From Pseudomonas neustonica (GTDB lineage: Bacteria > Pseudomonadota > Gammaproteobacteria > Pseudomonadales > Pseudomonadaceae), in contig NZ_RKKU01000017.1 in assembly GCF_003797945.1 (NCBI RefSeq), positions 1-64,000 of the forward strand: a stretch of DNA of 64,000 nt, given 5' to 3'. Positions 37,143 to 45,858 of the stretch are shown piece by piece (the first letter of the stretch is position 1; the number at the start of each line of letters is the position of its first letter). The notes under the pieces were generated by a model. The model saw nothing but the letters and a program-made list of their open reading frames with translations. It was not told where the DNA came from and searched no databases. A program made the translations under genes and the position numbers.

Positions 37143-37979
37143 ATGGCCGACATCGGACGCTTCAACAGACTGCAAATCGTCAAACACACCGGTTTCGGCC
37201 TGTATCTCAATGGCGGTAATGACGGCGATATTCTGCTGCCCAATCGCTACATCCCCAAGGATGAGCCGACCGAAGTCGGCGATTGGCTGAACGTATTCAT
37301 TTACTTCGACAGCGAAGACAAGATCATCGCCACCACCGAGCAGCCCAAGGCACAGGTCGGCGACTTTGCCAGTCTCAAGGTGGTCGCCAAGAACAATGTC
37401 GGATTATTTCTGGATTGGGGCCTGCCCAAAGATGTGCTGCTGCCCTACTCAGAGCAGAAGAAGCCGCTGGAAGAAGGCAGCTACGTGGTGGTGCATCTCT
37501 ACTTGGACAAGCACACCAGCCGCGTAATCGCGACCAGCCGCCTCGACCGATATCTGGACAAGACCCCAGCGCGCTACAAAGCCGGCGAGCAAGTCGAGCT
37601 ACTCGTAGTCGAGCGCACTGATCTTGGCCACAAGGCAATTATCAACGGTCTGCATTGGGGCCTGATTCACAAGAACGAGGCCTTCAAGTACCTGCGCGGC
37701 GGCCAGCACGAAACCGGCTACATCCGCGAAATGCGTGCTGACGGCAAAATCAGCCTCAGCCTGCAGCCTGTCGGCGCTGCCGCTGGCGATCAACTGCAGG
37801 ATCAGATCCTACAGAAGCTGCTGGACAACGACGGTACCCTGGCACTCAGCGACAAAAGCACGCCAGAAGCGATCAGCCGCATGTTTGGCGTCAGCAAGGG
37901 TAACTTCAAGAAAGCCATCGGCGGTTTGCTCAAACAGGAAAAAATCAGCATTCACAGTGATCATATCGAACTGCTCTGA
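37143..37979 (+). CDS. S1 RNA-binding-like protein, CvfB/YitL family
   Basis: About 278 residues from ATG 37143. Several OB-fold S1-like units are evident: TGFGLYLNGGNDGDILLPNRY, NNVGLFLDWGLPKDVLLPYSEQ and GHKAIINGLHWGLIH. A winged-helix C-terminus follows, ALSDKSTPEAISRMFGVSKG and FKKAIGGLLKQ. This is the CvfB layout, an RNA-binding protein linked to virulence-gene control in Staphylococcus; the role in pseudomonads is not defined. Confidence 0.88.
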   Translation: MADIGRFNRLQIVKHTGFGLYLNGGNDGDILLPNRYIPKDEPTEVGDWLNVFIYFDSEDKIIATTEQPKAQVGDFASLKVVAKNNVGLFLDWGLPKDVLLPYSEQKKPLEEGSYVVVHLYLDKHTSRVIATSRLDRYLDKTPARYKAGEQVELLVVERTDLGHKAIINGLHWGLIHKNEAFKYLRGGQHETGYIREMRADGKISLSLQPVGAAAGDQLQDQILQKLLDNDGTLALSDKSTPEAISRMFGVSKGNFKKAIGGLLKQEKISIHSDHIELL

Positions 37980-37982
37980 GCC

Positions 37983-38795
37983 TCAGGCTGCGCGATAAAA
38001 CGCTCGGTACTGACCGGGCGTAAGCGCTGTGCGCAGTTTGAAATGACGCTGAAAATGCGCTTGATCGGCAAACCCCAGATCCAGCGCCAGCCCATTCAGA
38101 CTGCATGCTCCCCGACGTAACTGAACCCGCGCCTGCTTGATCCTTGCATCCAATTGATAGGCATGCGGTGCCTGGCCAAACTCGCGCTTGAAGCCACGAA
38201 TCAGTTGATAGCGATTGAGGCCGGCAACCTCGGCCAGGGTATCCAGCTGCAGGTTGGCATCGAGCTGATCCATGATTAAGTCCCGCGCCAGCAAAACACC
38301 ACCATGTTTAGCTTCAGGTGCGAGCGGCTCGGCAGCGAATAGTGGTTGCATGAGTTCGATCAACTGAGTTTGCGCCGCCAAAGGCGTATCAGCCTGGAGC
38401 AAACTGGCAAACAAATGATCAAAACGCTTACCCGCATCCGAGCGTCTATTCGTCACCTCAGGGAAACACTGGTAGTCAGCGCTACCGCCCGATAACTCGC
38501 GCTGCAACTCGCCCAACCAGGCGGCGTTCAAAAAAATCATCCGATAGGACCACAGACCTGCCGCCGGATTACAAGAGTGCACCTCGCCCGGATTAACCGT
38601 GACCATGCTGCCTGCGCCAATAGGCTGCGACTGACCACGGTTACGATACAGCGTGTGCCCCTGATCTATCAGCCCAAACGAAAACTCATCGTGCGTGTGC
38701 TGCTGATAGCAGGCGCTGGAGCGATCAGCCTGACGCAGCTCGACAAAGGGCAACGCCGGACTGCGCTGCAGAAACTGTGATGTCGATTCAGCCAT
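37983..38795 (-). CDS. AraC-family transcriptional regulator
   Basis: A 270-residue regulator. The N-terminal cupin-like domain (THDEFSFGLIDQGHTLYRNRG, MVTVNPGEVHSCNP) probably senses a small molecule. The C-terminal HTH_18 domain has LDTLAEVAGLNRYQLIRGFKR and DLGFADQAHFQRHFK. It lies 15 bases downstream of a LysE-type exporter gene on the same strand. Such AraC-LysE pairs usually control export of an amino acid or related compound, so it likely regulates its neighbour. Confidence 0.9.
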   Translation of the reverse strand: MAESTSQFLQRSPALPFVELRQADRSSACYQQHTHDEFSFGLIDQGHTLYRNRGQSQPIGAGSMVTVNPGEVHSCNPAAGLWSYRMIFLNAAWLGELQRELSGGSADYQCFPEVTNRRSDAGKRFDHLFASLLQADTPLAAQTQLIELMQPLFAAEPLAPEAKHGGVLLARDLIMDQLDANLQLDTLAEVAGLNRYQLIRGFKREFGQAPHAYQLDARIKQARVQLRRGACSLNGLALDLGFADQAHFQRHFKLRTALTPGQYRAFYRAA

Positions 38796-38810
38796 TGCTC
38801 GCTCCGTTCT

Positions 38811-39410
38811 CTAATGCATCAGAATAAGGCCCACACTGCCGGCCAGCAACAAGCCCATCAAAGGATTGAACCACAGCAGCGCAGGATGGCCGGACAAGCG
38901 CCGCCCCAGCAGGTGACCGGCCAGTGCCCAGCTACCCACGCCAAGCAGGCACATCAACAGTGACAGCAGAGTAAAAATCGCCAAATCACCTGCACCGGGC
39001 TCTGCGCTGCTGACAAACATGCCGATACCGGAGACCGAGAACAACCAGGCCTTGGGGTTTAACCACTGAGCCCAGGCGCCCGCCCAAAACCCCGGGACCT
39101 TATGCTGTTCATTTAAGTCCATTACCGCCGCCCCTGAGGTCCCGATGCGCCAGGCCAGATACAACAAATAGGCGGCACCAATCCAGCTCAGGGCCTGCAT
39201 GATAGCTGGCTGGCGCTGCAGACTACCGAGTAAGCCCAGCCCGACCAATATCACCATCAGCGTATAACCAATAGTGGCGCCCAGCACAAAACCCAGTGCA
39301 CGGAAAAATCCGGCCTGCGCCGCAGAACTGACTGCGACCACACACACCGGACCCGGTGCAATAGAGCCGACCAACGAGAAAGCCAACATGGAAATAACGA
39401 CCGACAACAT
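38811..39410 (-). CDS. LysE/RhtB-family exporter
   Basis: A 199-residue inner-membrane protein with six hydrophobic helices. The N-terminal signature SLVGSIAPGPVCVVAVSSAA and the second segment LLYLAWRIGTSG fit LysE/RhtB translocators, which export amino acids. WAQWLNPKAWLFSVSG in the middle is also typical. It is co-directional with the AraC-type gene behind it. The exported compound is unknown. Confidence 0.9.
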   Translation of the reverse strand: MLSVVISMLAFSLVGSIAPGPVCVVAVSSAAQAGFFRALGFVLGATIGYTLMVILVGLGLLGSLQRQPAIMQALSWIGAAYLLYLAWRIGTSGAAVMDLNEQHKVPGFWAGAWAQWLNPKAWLFSVSGIGMFVSSAEPGAGDLAIFTLLSLLMCLLGVGSWALAGHLLGRRLSGHPALLWFNPLMGLLLAGSVGLILMH

Positions 39411-39805
39411 CTACAGGCACCCATATTACCGAGGCCGCATTGCCCCGCTAACGCCATAGTGCCCAGAACACCCAGCCTTGTATTGAACGCAATTGCACGA
39501 GACTTAACGGCAAAAAAAGGCGCACAAGGCGCCTTTTTTGGTTGCGACCGCCCTTCGGCCTCAGCCAGCTGGCCGGCCAAGGTCCGGCTTACTGTAGTCA
39601 CAGACGCCCTGCGGGAAAATCGTATTTAGCTGGCCGACCTCCTCACTCGAAAACGAAGGACATCCTCGCTCAGGGAGACATCAACCAGCAGCATAGGGAA
39701 AAGAGCAACAGACGGACTGGTTCAATAAGCAGGCAAGGAGCCGCAGAAAAAAGCGCCAAACCAGTGCGAATGAGTTGGCGCAATTCACATAAAGAAGATT
39801 AACAA
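39411..39805. other. Intergenic region upstream of lysE and downstream of soxR
   Basis: A 395-base gap with no convincing gene; the frames present lack family features and ribosome sites. It contains a strong hairpin at 39512-39540. The remaining 265 bases between that hairpin and the soxR stop show a small GC-rich dyad near 39575-39590 (GCTGGCCGGCC) but nothing else recognisable. A small RNA ending at the hairpin is possible on either strand. Confidence 0.4.
39512..39540. terminator. Strong intrinsic terminator with no adjacent gene end
   Basis: AAAAAAAGGCGC, loop ACAAG, GCGCC and six T. Both strands have a T tract. No plus-strand gene ends here, and soxR (minus) ends 266 bases away, so it either ends a long soxR trailer or an unannotated short transcript. 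Confidence 0.75.
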
Positions 39806-40270
39806 CTACTCGCGAAAATGCGGCCCCGGCCCTTCATCCGCCAACTCATCACCGGCGTTACGCAGCGGGCAGGCCTTGAGAGATAGACAACCGCAACCGA
39901 TGCAGCCGTCTAACTGATCACGCAGCTGGGTCAAGGCATGAATACGCTCGTCCAATGACTGCTGCCAGTGCCGCGATAAACGGCGCCAATCACGGAGCCC
40001 AGGCGTGCGCTCGGCGGGCAGAGCCTGCAGGGCTTCAGCTATTTCAGTCAAGGAGACGCCAACCCGCTGCGCCACCTTGATCACAGCAAGCCGCCGTAAC
40101 ACTGAGCGCGGGTAACGGCGCTGGTTGCCCGCCGTGCGATAAGCCTTGATCAACCCTTTCGACTCATAAAAATGCAACGTGGAAATAGCGAGCCCACTGC
40201 GCTCAGCAGCCTCTCCGACACCAATACTGCTGTATTCTGTGCCCTGCTTATGTTGCATTTTCACAGCCAT
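39806..40270 (-). CDS. soxR: Redox-sensitive transcriptional activator SoxR
   Basis: A 154-residue MerR-family regulator whose [2Fe-2S] cluster senses redox-cycling compounds. The DNA-binding part has IGVGEAAERSGLAISTLHFY and YESKGLIKAYRTAGNQRRY. The cluster motif is CIGCGCLSLKACPL, giving the diagnostic C-x2-C-x-C-x5-C spacing near the C-terminus. The ATG at 40270 has AGGGG upstream. It is divergent from a RidA-MFS operon whose promoter carries a matching box. In pseudomonads SoxR typically controls efflux and oxidase genes. Confidence 0.95.
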   Translation of the reverse strand: MAVKMQHKQGTEYSSIGVGEAAERSGLAISTLHFYESKGLIKAYRTAGNQRRYPRSVLRRLAVIKVAQRVGVSLTEIAEALQALPAERTPGLRDWRRLSRHWQQSLDERIHALTQLRDQLDGCIGCGCLSLKACPLRNAGDELADEGPGPHFRE

Positions 40271-40291
40271 CGCCCCTGGTGAGAGTTTTGC

Positions 40292-40322
40292 TTGACCTCA
40301 AGTTAGGTTGAGATTTTAAAGT
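40292..40322 (+). promoter_or_regulatory. SoxR-controlled promoter of the RidA-MFS operon
   Basis: A -35 TTGACC (40292-40297) and -10 TAAAGT (40317-40322) are separated by 19 bases, the over-long spacer typical of MerR-type promoters. The spacer region holds CCTCAAGTTAGGTTGAGA (40296-40313), very close to the known SoxR box with its CTCAA...TTGAG dyad. Activated SoxR would twist the DNA and switch on the plus-strand genes. Confidence 0.88.
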
Positions 40323-40360
40323 GCGTAACATCTTCACACAACGTCCAGGATCAAACCGCA

Positions 40361-40804
40361 ATGCAGCCCTCTTTTAGACACCAGCAAACCATAGCAATCA
40401 ACCCTGCCGAACTCTACGACCCCCGACCCAACGGTTACTCGCATGTAGTGATCGCGCCAGCCAACGCCCGCTGGATTTTCGTAGCAGGTCAAGGTGGTGA
40501 GGATGCCAGCGGACTGCTGGCTAAGGGGTTTAACTCGCAGCTACAACGTTGCCTGAGTAACCTGCGTATAGCATTGGCCGCCGCAGATGCATCGCTGCAG
40601 CATGTGGTGCGCCTTACGGTGCTGGTGGTAGACCATGACCAGCAGCGGCTGGACCTTATTAGCAAAGCATTGCGCAAAGCCTGGGGTGATCACCACACAC
40701 CGGCCTGCACACTAATGCCAGTACCCCGGTTGGCGCTTGACGGCATGCTGGTAGAAATAGATGCAACCGCTTGCATCGGCGCGACTGAGGCCACAGCAGC
40801 ATGA
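40361..40804 (+). CDS. RidA/YjgF-family protein
   Basis: A 147-residue member of the Rid family. Motifs include FVAGQGGEDASG, RCLSNLRIALAAADASLQHV, RLTVLVVDHDQQRL and the tail LALDGMLVEIDATA. RidA proteins hydrolyse reactive enamine/imine intermediates; the Arg that binds the carboxylate in RidA proper usually lies in the C-terminal R-x-x-LP-x-x-A-x-VE motif, here PRLALDGMLVEID, so the Rid subgroup may differ. It is the first gene after the SoxR promoter and overlaps the MFS gene by four bases (ATGA). Confidence 0.88.
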   Translation: MQPSFRHQQTIAINPAELYDPRPNGYSHVVIAPANARWIFVAGQGGEDASGLLAKGFNSQLQRCLSNLRIALAAADASLQHVVRLTVLVVDHDQQRLDLISKALRKAWGDHHTPACTLMPVPRLALDGMLVEIDATACIGATEATAA

Positions 40805-42024
40805 GTGACAACCAAGGACTAAACATCGGCGTACCCAAGAGCAGCAGCTACCTCACCACCAGCACCTTGCTACTAATGGCCATTGCCACCGGTCTATGTG
40901 CCGGGGCTAACTACTTCAATCAACCGCTGCTGAATTCAATAGCACTGTCGCTTGGCGTCAGCGAAGGGCTTGCCGCCACCACGGTTACCCTGTCGCAGGT
41001 GGCCTATGCCGTCGGCCTGCTGTTTCTTGTTCCCCTGGGCGACAAACTGGAGCAACGGGGCTTGGCAGTCGGCTTGATGCTGATCGCCGCGGCCGGCTTG
41101 CTGATCAGTGGCTATGCGCACAATTTCAGCATGCTGCTCTTGGGGACCTTGATCACCGGTCTGTTTTCGGTGGCGGCACAAACCCTGGTTCCCATGGCGG
41201 CCAATCTCTCGGACCCGCAGCGCAGCGGGAGAGCTGTTGGACTGGTAATGAGCGGCTTGTTGGCTGGCATTCTACTCGCGCGCACTGCCGCCGGCCTGTT
41301 GTCCGAAGTGGACGGCTGGACCACCGTCTACCGCGTTACTGCGGTGCTGATGCTGGTACTCGCGGCGACACTCTGGTTGATTTTGCCAAAGGCACGAAAT
41401 CCGCATCCAAAAAGCTATGCCGCCACCCTGAAGTCACTGCTGGCGCTGGCTATAACCTACCCTCGCCTGCGTAGCCGGGCCATCCTTGGCGGTCTGGTAT
41501 TTGGTTCGGTCAGCGTCCTGTTTTCAACCATGGCACTGCTGCTATCAGGCCCCGGCTATCACCTGAGTGATAGCCAGATCGGCCTCGTTGGCTTGCTCGG
41601 GATTGGTGGTGTCATTACCGCCAACCTGGCAGGCCGTCTGGCAGACCGAGGACGCGGCCAGGTGGTCAGTACCTTTGCACTGGTGCTGCTCCTGCTGGGC
41701 TGGCTGGGACTGTATTTGGGGCTGGGCAACCTGTGGCTGTTTCTGCTGCCGCTACTGCTACTCGATATCGCCTTGCCCGCAATACACATCAGCAATCAGA
41801 GCGTTATTTACCGCCTGGCGCCAGAGGCCAAGGCACGGGTTAATGCGGTGTACATGACGGTGTACTTTATCGGTGCTGCCAGCGGCTCGGCCCTGGGCGC
41901 GGCTGCCTGGAGCCATGGCGGCTGGGGTGCGACCTGCGCGACCGGGATGGTGCTGGGTGCGCTCGCATGGCTGGTACTTATTTATGATCAACGTCTGCTC
42001 AAACGCGAAGTCAAAGAGCGCTAA
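40801..42024 (+). CDS. MFS transporter, probable SoxR-regulated drug exporter
   Basis: A 407-residue inner-membrane protein with 12 helices. The N-terminal half contains ATGLCAGANYFNQPLLNSI and the loop PLGDKLEQRGLAVG; later NLAGRLADRGRGQVV lines the second-half loop. It is similar in type to YbcL/PA3718-like exporters, and PA3718 is itself a known SoxR target in P. aeruginosa. Its ATG overlaps the RidA stop, so both respond to SoxR together. Likely substrate: redox-active small molecules (inference). Confidence 0.88.
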   Translation: MSDNQGLNIGVPKSSSYLTTSTLLLMAIATGLCAGANYFNQPLLNSIALSLGVSEGLAATTVTLSQVAYAVGLLFLVPLGDKLEQRGLAVGLMLIAAAGLLISGYAHNFSMLLLGTLITGLFSVAAQTLVPMAANLSDPQRSGRAVGLVMSGLLAGILLARTAAGLLSEVDGWTTVYRVTAVLMLVLAATLWLILPKARNPHPKSYAATLKSLLALAITYPRLRSRAILGGLVFGSVSVLFSTMALLLSGPGYHLSDSQIGLVGLLGIGGVITANLAGRLADRGRGQVVSTFALVLLLLGWLGLYLGLGNLWLFLLPLLLLDIALPAIHISNQSVIYRLAPEAKARVNAVYMTVYFIGAASGSALGAAAWSHGGWGATCATGMVLGALAWLVLIYDQRLLKREVKER

Positions 42025-42265
42025 CCACACAGCCCACCGCGTGTTTGCCGTCAAAGCTTGAACGCTTTTCCTCTGATGCGCAGCTGACTGGGCTGTGCGT
42101 CACATAACACGAACGTCTCGCCTATTTGGGTGGCTGCCCAATCCTGCACAAATACCTACCATGAGCAGAGGCATTAACCACTTTTGTCTCACTATTAAGT
42201 TTTAATCAATGCCTGACTTATGTTTCAGGTGAGACTGCGTGCTAACAACAATAAGAGGAATACTC

Positions 42266-42940
42266 ATGCAGCTGATGCAAACACTCATCAAAGGCAGCCT
42301 AGCCATCGTGGCCGTAGGGCTGCTATTAAGCGGTACGGCTCAAGCAACGAACCCTGGCTCCCGCACGCCCGACACCATGATTCTGGGCGATTCGATATTT
42401 GCTCTTTCCGGCGACATTCACGATTACCTGGAATCCGACCTGGATGAAAACATCGAGACCTATGCGCGCTCAGGCTGTCAGTTGAGTGGCGGTAACGTGC
42501 TCTGCTCGCGTCTGTATTCGGTGGAACGTCAATATGCACGTGCCAGCAAGACAGGTATCAAAACCGTGATCTTTAATGGTGGCGGCAATGACATCCAGCT
42601 AAACAGCTGCCGTCCATCACTGAGTGCTTGCATGCCGCTGCTCAACGAGCTGGAAGACAAAATTGCTGCATTGGTTGAGGACATGCGTGACGACGGTATT
42701 GAGGAAATCATCTTCCTCGGTTACTACAACGCCACCGGTGGTGCTGAGGAGCTGCGCGCTATCAACAACTACAGCATGGACTACAAGAGTGCCGCCTATC
42801 CCGGCATGAACGTAAAGTTTGTTGACGTGCGCGCTGCCTTTGCCGGCAAGGAAGCGCTGTACATCAAAGCCGATGGCATTCATCCAACAGCGGCGGGCTC
42901 GCGCGTGCTGGCTGACCTGCTGCTGCAAGCACTGGATTAA
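42266..42940 (+). CDS. Secreted SGNH/GDSL hydrolase family protein
   Basis: About 224 residues from ATG 42266 (AAGAGGA ahead). A signal peptide (about residues 1-30, VAVGLLLSGTAQA) leads to an SGNH fold: block I MILGDSIFA with the nucleophile Ser, block III FNGGGNDIQ with the Asn of the oxyanion hole, and block V ADGIHPTAAG with Asp and His. Paired cysteines near residues 75-85 and 120-130 suggest disulfides in the periplasm or outside. The ester substrate is unknown. Confidence 0.88.
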   Translation: MQLMQTLIKGSLAIVAVGLLLSGTAQATNPGSRTPDTMILGDSIFALSGDIHDYLESDLDENIETYARSGCQLSGGNVLCSRLYSVERQYARASKTGIKTVIFNGGGNDIQLNSCRPSLSACMPLLNELEDKIAALVEDMRDDGIEEIIFLGYYNATGGAEELRAINNYSMDYKSAAYPGMNVKFVDVRAAFAGKEALYIKADGIHPTAAGSRVLADLLLQALD

Positions 42941-43068
42941 TGATGCGAACAGGCCACGGCACCCACTCCGTGGTCTGTGCGCTTTCACTGTTACCAATCT
43001 TCCCTTGAGGGCTGCAATCGCGGCGCTCATAATGCTCGGCCTGCTCACCTAGCCACAGGCCCTTTTGC

Positions 43069-44922
43069 ATGTTTCGCTGGTTTGAAAACCGCCTTGATCC
43101 CTTCCCCGCTGCCGAGTTGAGCGAGCCGCCGCGCAAGCTGCTGCCGTTCTGTATGCACTTTACCCGTGGCGCGTGGCCCTACATCATCCTCGCCGCTATT
43201 CTCACGGCCGGTATTGCGCTGACCGAAGTTTGGCTGTTTGCCTTTCTAGGCAATATCGTCGATTGGCTATCAGGCCAAAGCCGGGAAACCTTCCTGCAAA
43301 ACGAGGGCTGGAAGCTGGTCGGTATGGCTCTGATGGCACTGGTCGTGCTACCGCTGCTGGTATTCAGCAGCAGCCTGCTGACGCATCAAACGCTCATGGG
43401 CAATTACCCCATGCGCATCCGCTGGCTGGTACACCGTTACCTGCTCAAACAATCAATGGCCTTCTATCAGGACGAGTTCGCCGGACGCATCGCCACCAAA
43501 CTGATGCAGACCGCCCTCGCGGTACGCGAATGCGTCATCAAGCTGATCGACGTACTCAACTACATATGCGTCTATTTCATCGGCACACTGCTGCTGGTCG
43601 GCATGGCTGACTGGCGGCTAACGCTGCCCATGTTTGCCTGGCTGATCGGCTATATTTTGCTCATGCGCCATTATGTGCCGGTGCTGGGCAAGGTCGCAGA
43701 AGTCCAGGCTGACGCACGCTCGGTCATGACCGGTCGCATCGTCGACAGCTATACCAATATTCAAACGGTAAAACTGTTTTCCCACGCCAAGCGCGAGTCG
43801 AGCTATGCCCGTGAAGGCATGGACGGCTTCATGCTCACCGTGCACCAGCAGATGCGTCTGGTCACCACGCTCTATAGCCTGCTCTATCTGCTCAATGCAC
43901 TGCTATTGCTTGGCGTTGCCGGTACGGCGATCTGGCTTTGGACACAAGGCTCCATCAGCGTCGGTGCGGTTGCCGTGGCGGTTGGTATTGTTCTGCGCCT
44001 GTCCGGCATGTCGCAGTGGATCATGTGGGAGCTCTCTGCCCTGTTTGAAAACATTGGCACTGTGCAGGACGGCATCAACTCGATTTCACGCCCGCAGCAG
44101 GTCGACGACCAACCTGATGCCAAGCCGCTACGGGTGACCCAGGGCGAGATTCACTTTGATCAGGTGCACTTCCATTACGGCAAAGGCCACGGGGTCATGG
44201 CTGACCTGAACCTGCATATCAAACCTGGCGAAAAGATCGGTCTGGTCGGCCGCTCCGGTGCGGGCAAATCAACACTGGTCAATCTGCTGCTGCGTTTCTA
44301 CGACGTGGAGTCCGGCCGAGTCATGATCGACGGTCAGAATATTGCCGACGTCGAGCAAGACAGCTTGCGGGCACAGATCGGCATGGTCACGCAGGACACC
44401 TCCCTGCTCCACCGCTCAGTGCGCGACAACATCCTCTATGGTCGCCCGGATGCGGACGAGCAGTTGATGCGGGAGGCGACGCACAGTGCCGAAGCAGATG
44501 CCTTCATCGCCGAACTGGAGGACGCCAAGGGCCGCCGTGGCTTTGATGCGCATGTGGGTGAGCGCGGCGTCAAACTGTCGGGCGGTCAGCGCCAGCGTAT
44601 CGCCATCGCCCGCGTCATGCTCAAGGATGCCCCTATCCTGATTCTGGATGAGGCTACTTCGGCGCTGGATTCCGAAGTCGAAGCGGCGATTCAGGAAAAC
44701 CTGAACAAGCTGATGCAGGGCAAAACCGTGATCGCCATTGCCCATCGCCTCTCCACCATCGCTGAGATGGACCGGCTGATCGTGATGGACCAGGGCCGCA
44801 TCATCGAAGACGGCAGCCATGCTGAGCTGGTCGCGCGCGGCGGTCTCTATGCCAATCTGTGGGCACGCCAGTCCGGCGGTTTTTTGGGTGAAGAACTGGA
44901 CGAGCCCGCAGCAAAAGTCTGA
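43069..44922 (+). CDS. ABC transporter, fused permease and ATP-binding domains (exporter type)
   Basis: A 617-residue half-transporter that would work as a homodimer. Six helices lie in residues about 35-340, and the cytoplasmic nucleotide-binding domain has GLVGRSGAGKSTLVNLLLRF (Walker A), [16 protein letters not shown] (signature) and ILILDEATSALDSE (Walker B), with the H-loop in IAIAHRLSTIAEMDRL. It is most like MsbA/multidrug exporters of the LapB-less type; the substrate is unknown. A terminator follows. Confidence 0.92.
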   Translation: MFRWFENRLDPFPAAELSEPPRKLLPFCMHFTRGAWPYIILAAILTAGIALTEVWLFAFLGNIVDWLSGQSRETFLQNEGWKLVGMALMALVVLPLLVFSSSLLTHQTLMGNYPMRIRWLVHRYLLKQSMAFYQDEFAGRIATKLMQTALAVRECVIKLIDVLNYICVYFIGTLLLVGMADWRLTLPMFAWLIGYILLMRHYVPVLGKVAEVQADARSVMTGRIVDSYTNIQTVKLFSHAKRESSYAREGMDGFMLTVHQQMRLVTTLYSLLYLLNALLLLGVAGTAIWLWTQGSISVGAVAVAVGIVLRLSGMSQWIMWELSALFENIGTVQDGINSISRPQQVDDQPDAKPLRVTQGEIHFDQVHFHYGKGHGVMADLNLHIKPGEKIGLVGRSGAGKSTLVNLLLRFYDVESGRVMIDGQNIADVEQDSLRAQIGMVTQDTSLLHRSVRDNILYGRPDADEQLMREATHSAEADAFIAELEDAKGRRGFDAHVGERGVKLSGGQRQRIAIARVMLKDAPILILDEATSALDSEVEAAIQENLNKLMQGKTVIAIAHRLSTIAEMDRLIVMDQGRIIEDGSHAELVARGGLYANLWARQSGGFLGEELDEPAAKV

Positions 44923-44941
44923 TTTTGCAGCTGACAGACAC

Positions 44942-44974
44942 AACAAAGCCCGCATAAGCGGGCTTTGTTTTTTT
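44942..44974 (+). terminator. Intrinsic terminator after the ABC exporter gene
   Basis: AACAAAGCCCGC, loop ATAA, GCGGGCTTTGTT and five further T. It ends the ABC exporter message and separates it from the convergent tRNA-Pro gene. Confidence 0.9.
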
Positions 44975-45005
44975 GCCTGATTGAGCAAATCAATCAACAC
45001 GGATA

Positions 45006-45082
45006 TGGTCGGAGAGGCTGGACTCGAACCAGCGACCTTCTCGTCCCGAACGAGACGCGCTACCAGGCTGCGCTACACTCCG
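45006..45082 (-). tRNA. tRNA-Pro (anticodon CGG)
   Basis: On the minus strand a 77-base cloverleaf runs from CGGAGTGTAGCGCAGCCTGG to a genome-encoded CCA. The anticodon stem-loop is CTCGT-TCGGGAC-GAG, giving anticodon CGG (codon CCG). The T arm GCTGGTTCGAGTCCAGC is canonical and the acceptor CGGAGTG pairs with the 3' strand. It sits beside mobA, as in other pseudomonads. Confidence 0.96.
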
Positions 45083-45164
45083 TCATGGGCGAATATTTTA
45101 CCTCAATGATCGAATCGTTCAAGAGGTCGGCGGAGAAATCATGACCGTTTTCCGAGGGTTAGCG

Positions 45165-45737
45165 CTAACGCCAGTCAACGCTATGGTTGGCGTTATGCAA
45201 TCGCACATCGTCTTCAGATAAATCATAAAAGCCGGGGTTCTGCGCTAATTGCCAGCGCAATGGGCTACGCTCCCCTTGCTGCCAAGCTGCCTCCATCTCT
45301 GCCAGTAGCGAGCGTGGAATAACGCAGAGCAGCGGCTGCCAACGCGTACCCACACGCACCATACAAGGCGCCCGTGGATGCCGCACAGCACAGCTCAGCA
45401 AGCCCTGCAGCAAATCCTCATCAACCCGCGGCATATCACAGGGCACCACCAGCAAGTGACTCGTGGTGCACGCGCGCAAACCCGCCAGAATGCCTGCCAA
45501 CGGCCCAGGAAAATCAGGCTCATCATCAGCCACCAGCCGATCGGCCCAAGCACTGTAAGTCGCCTGATTACGATTGCAGCTGATCAACAGCTCACCACCC
45601 ATACTGCGCAGCAACTGACTCAAGTGCGCCGCAACCGGCTCGCCCTGAAAAGACATCAAGCCTTTGTCACGTCCGGCCAGCCTGCTGCCACGGCCACCGG
45701 CGAGCAAAAGTGAGGTGTGGGTCGAAGCGCCAAACAT
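45165..45737 (-). CDS. mobA: Molybdenum cofactor guanylyltransferase
   Basis: A 190-residue cytoplasmic enzyme that adds GMP to molybdopterin to make the bis-MGD cofactor. The nucleotide-binding signature is [16 protein letters not shown] (residues about 11-26). [19 protein letters not shown] and [14 protein letters not shown] are further MobA motifs, with Asp in PCDMP binding Mg2+. It is divergent from moaB-moeA, so three molybdenum cofactor genes are grouped. Confidence 0.95.
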   Translation of the reverse strand: MFGASTHTSLLLAGGRGSRLAGRDKGLMSFQGEPVAAHLSQLLRSMGGELLISCNRNQATYSAWADRLVADDEPDFPGPLAGILAGLRACTTSHLLVVPCDMPRVDEDLLQGLLSCAVRHPRAPCMVRVGTRWQPLLCVIPRSLLAEMEAAWQQGERSPLRWQLAQNPGFYDLSEDDVRLHNANHSVDWR

Positions 45738-45858
45738 AGTGCAAAACTCGGGTAATCAATGGCTGTGTGTTATAACACTCGACCTATCTCAATAGAAAGC
45801 TGACCGCCTTGATACACGCATTGGCGGCGGTCACCACAGCCGTTTTAAGGAACCCAGT

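Noticed and set aside
42028-42097. 9-bp inverted repeat (CACAGCCCA/TGGGCTGTG) after the MFS gene, considered as a terminator
   Set aside because: The loop is 52 bases and there is no T run, so termination is not supported.
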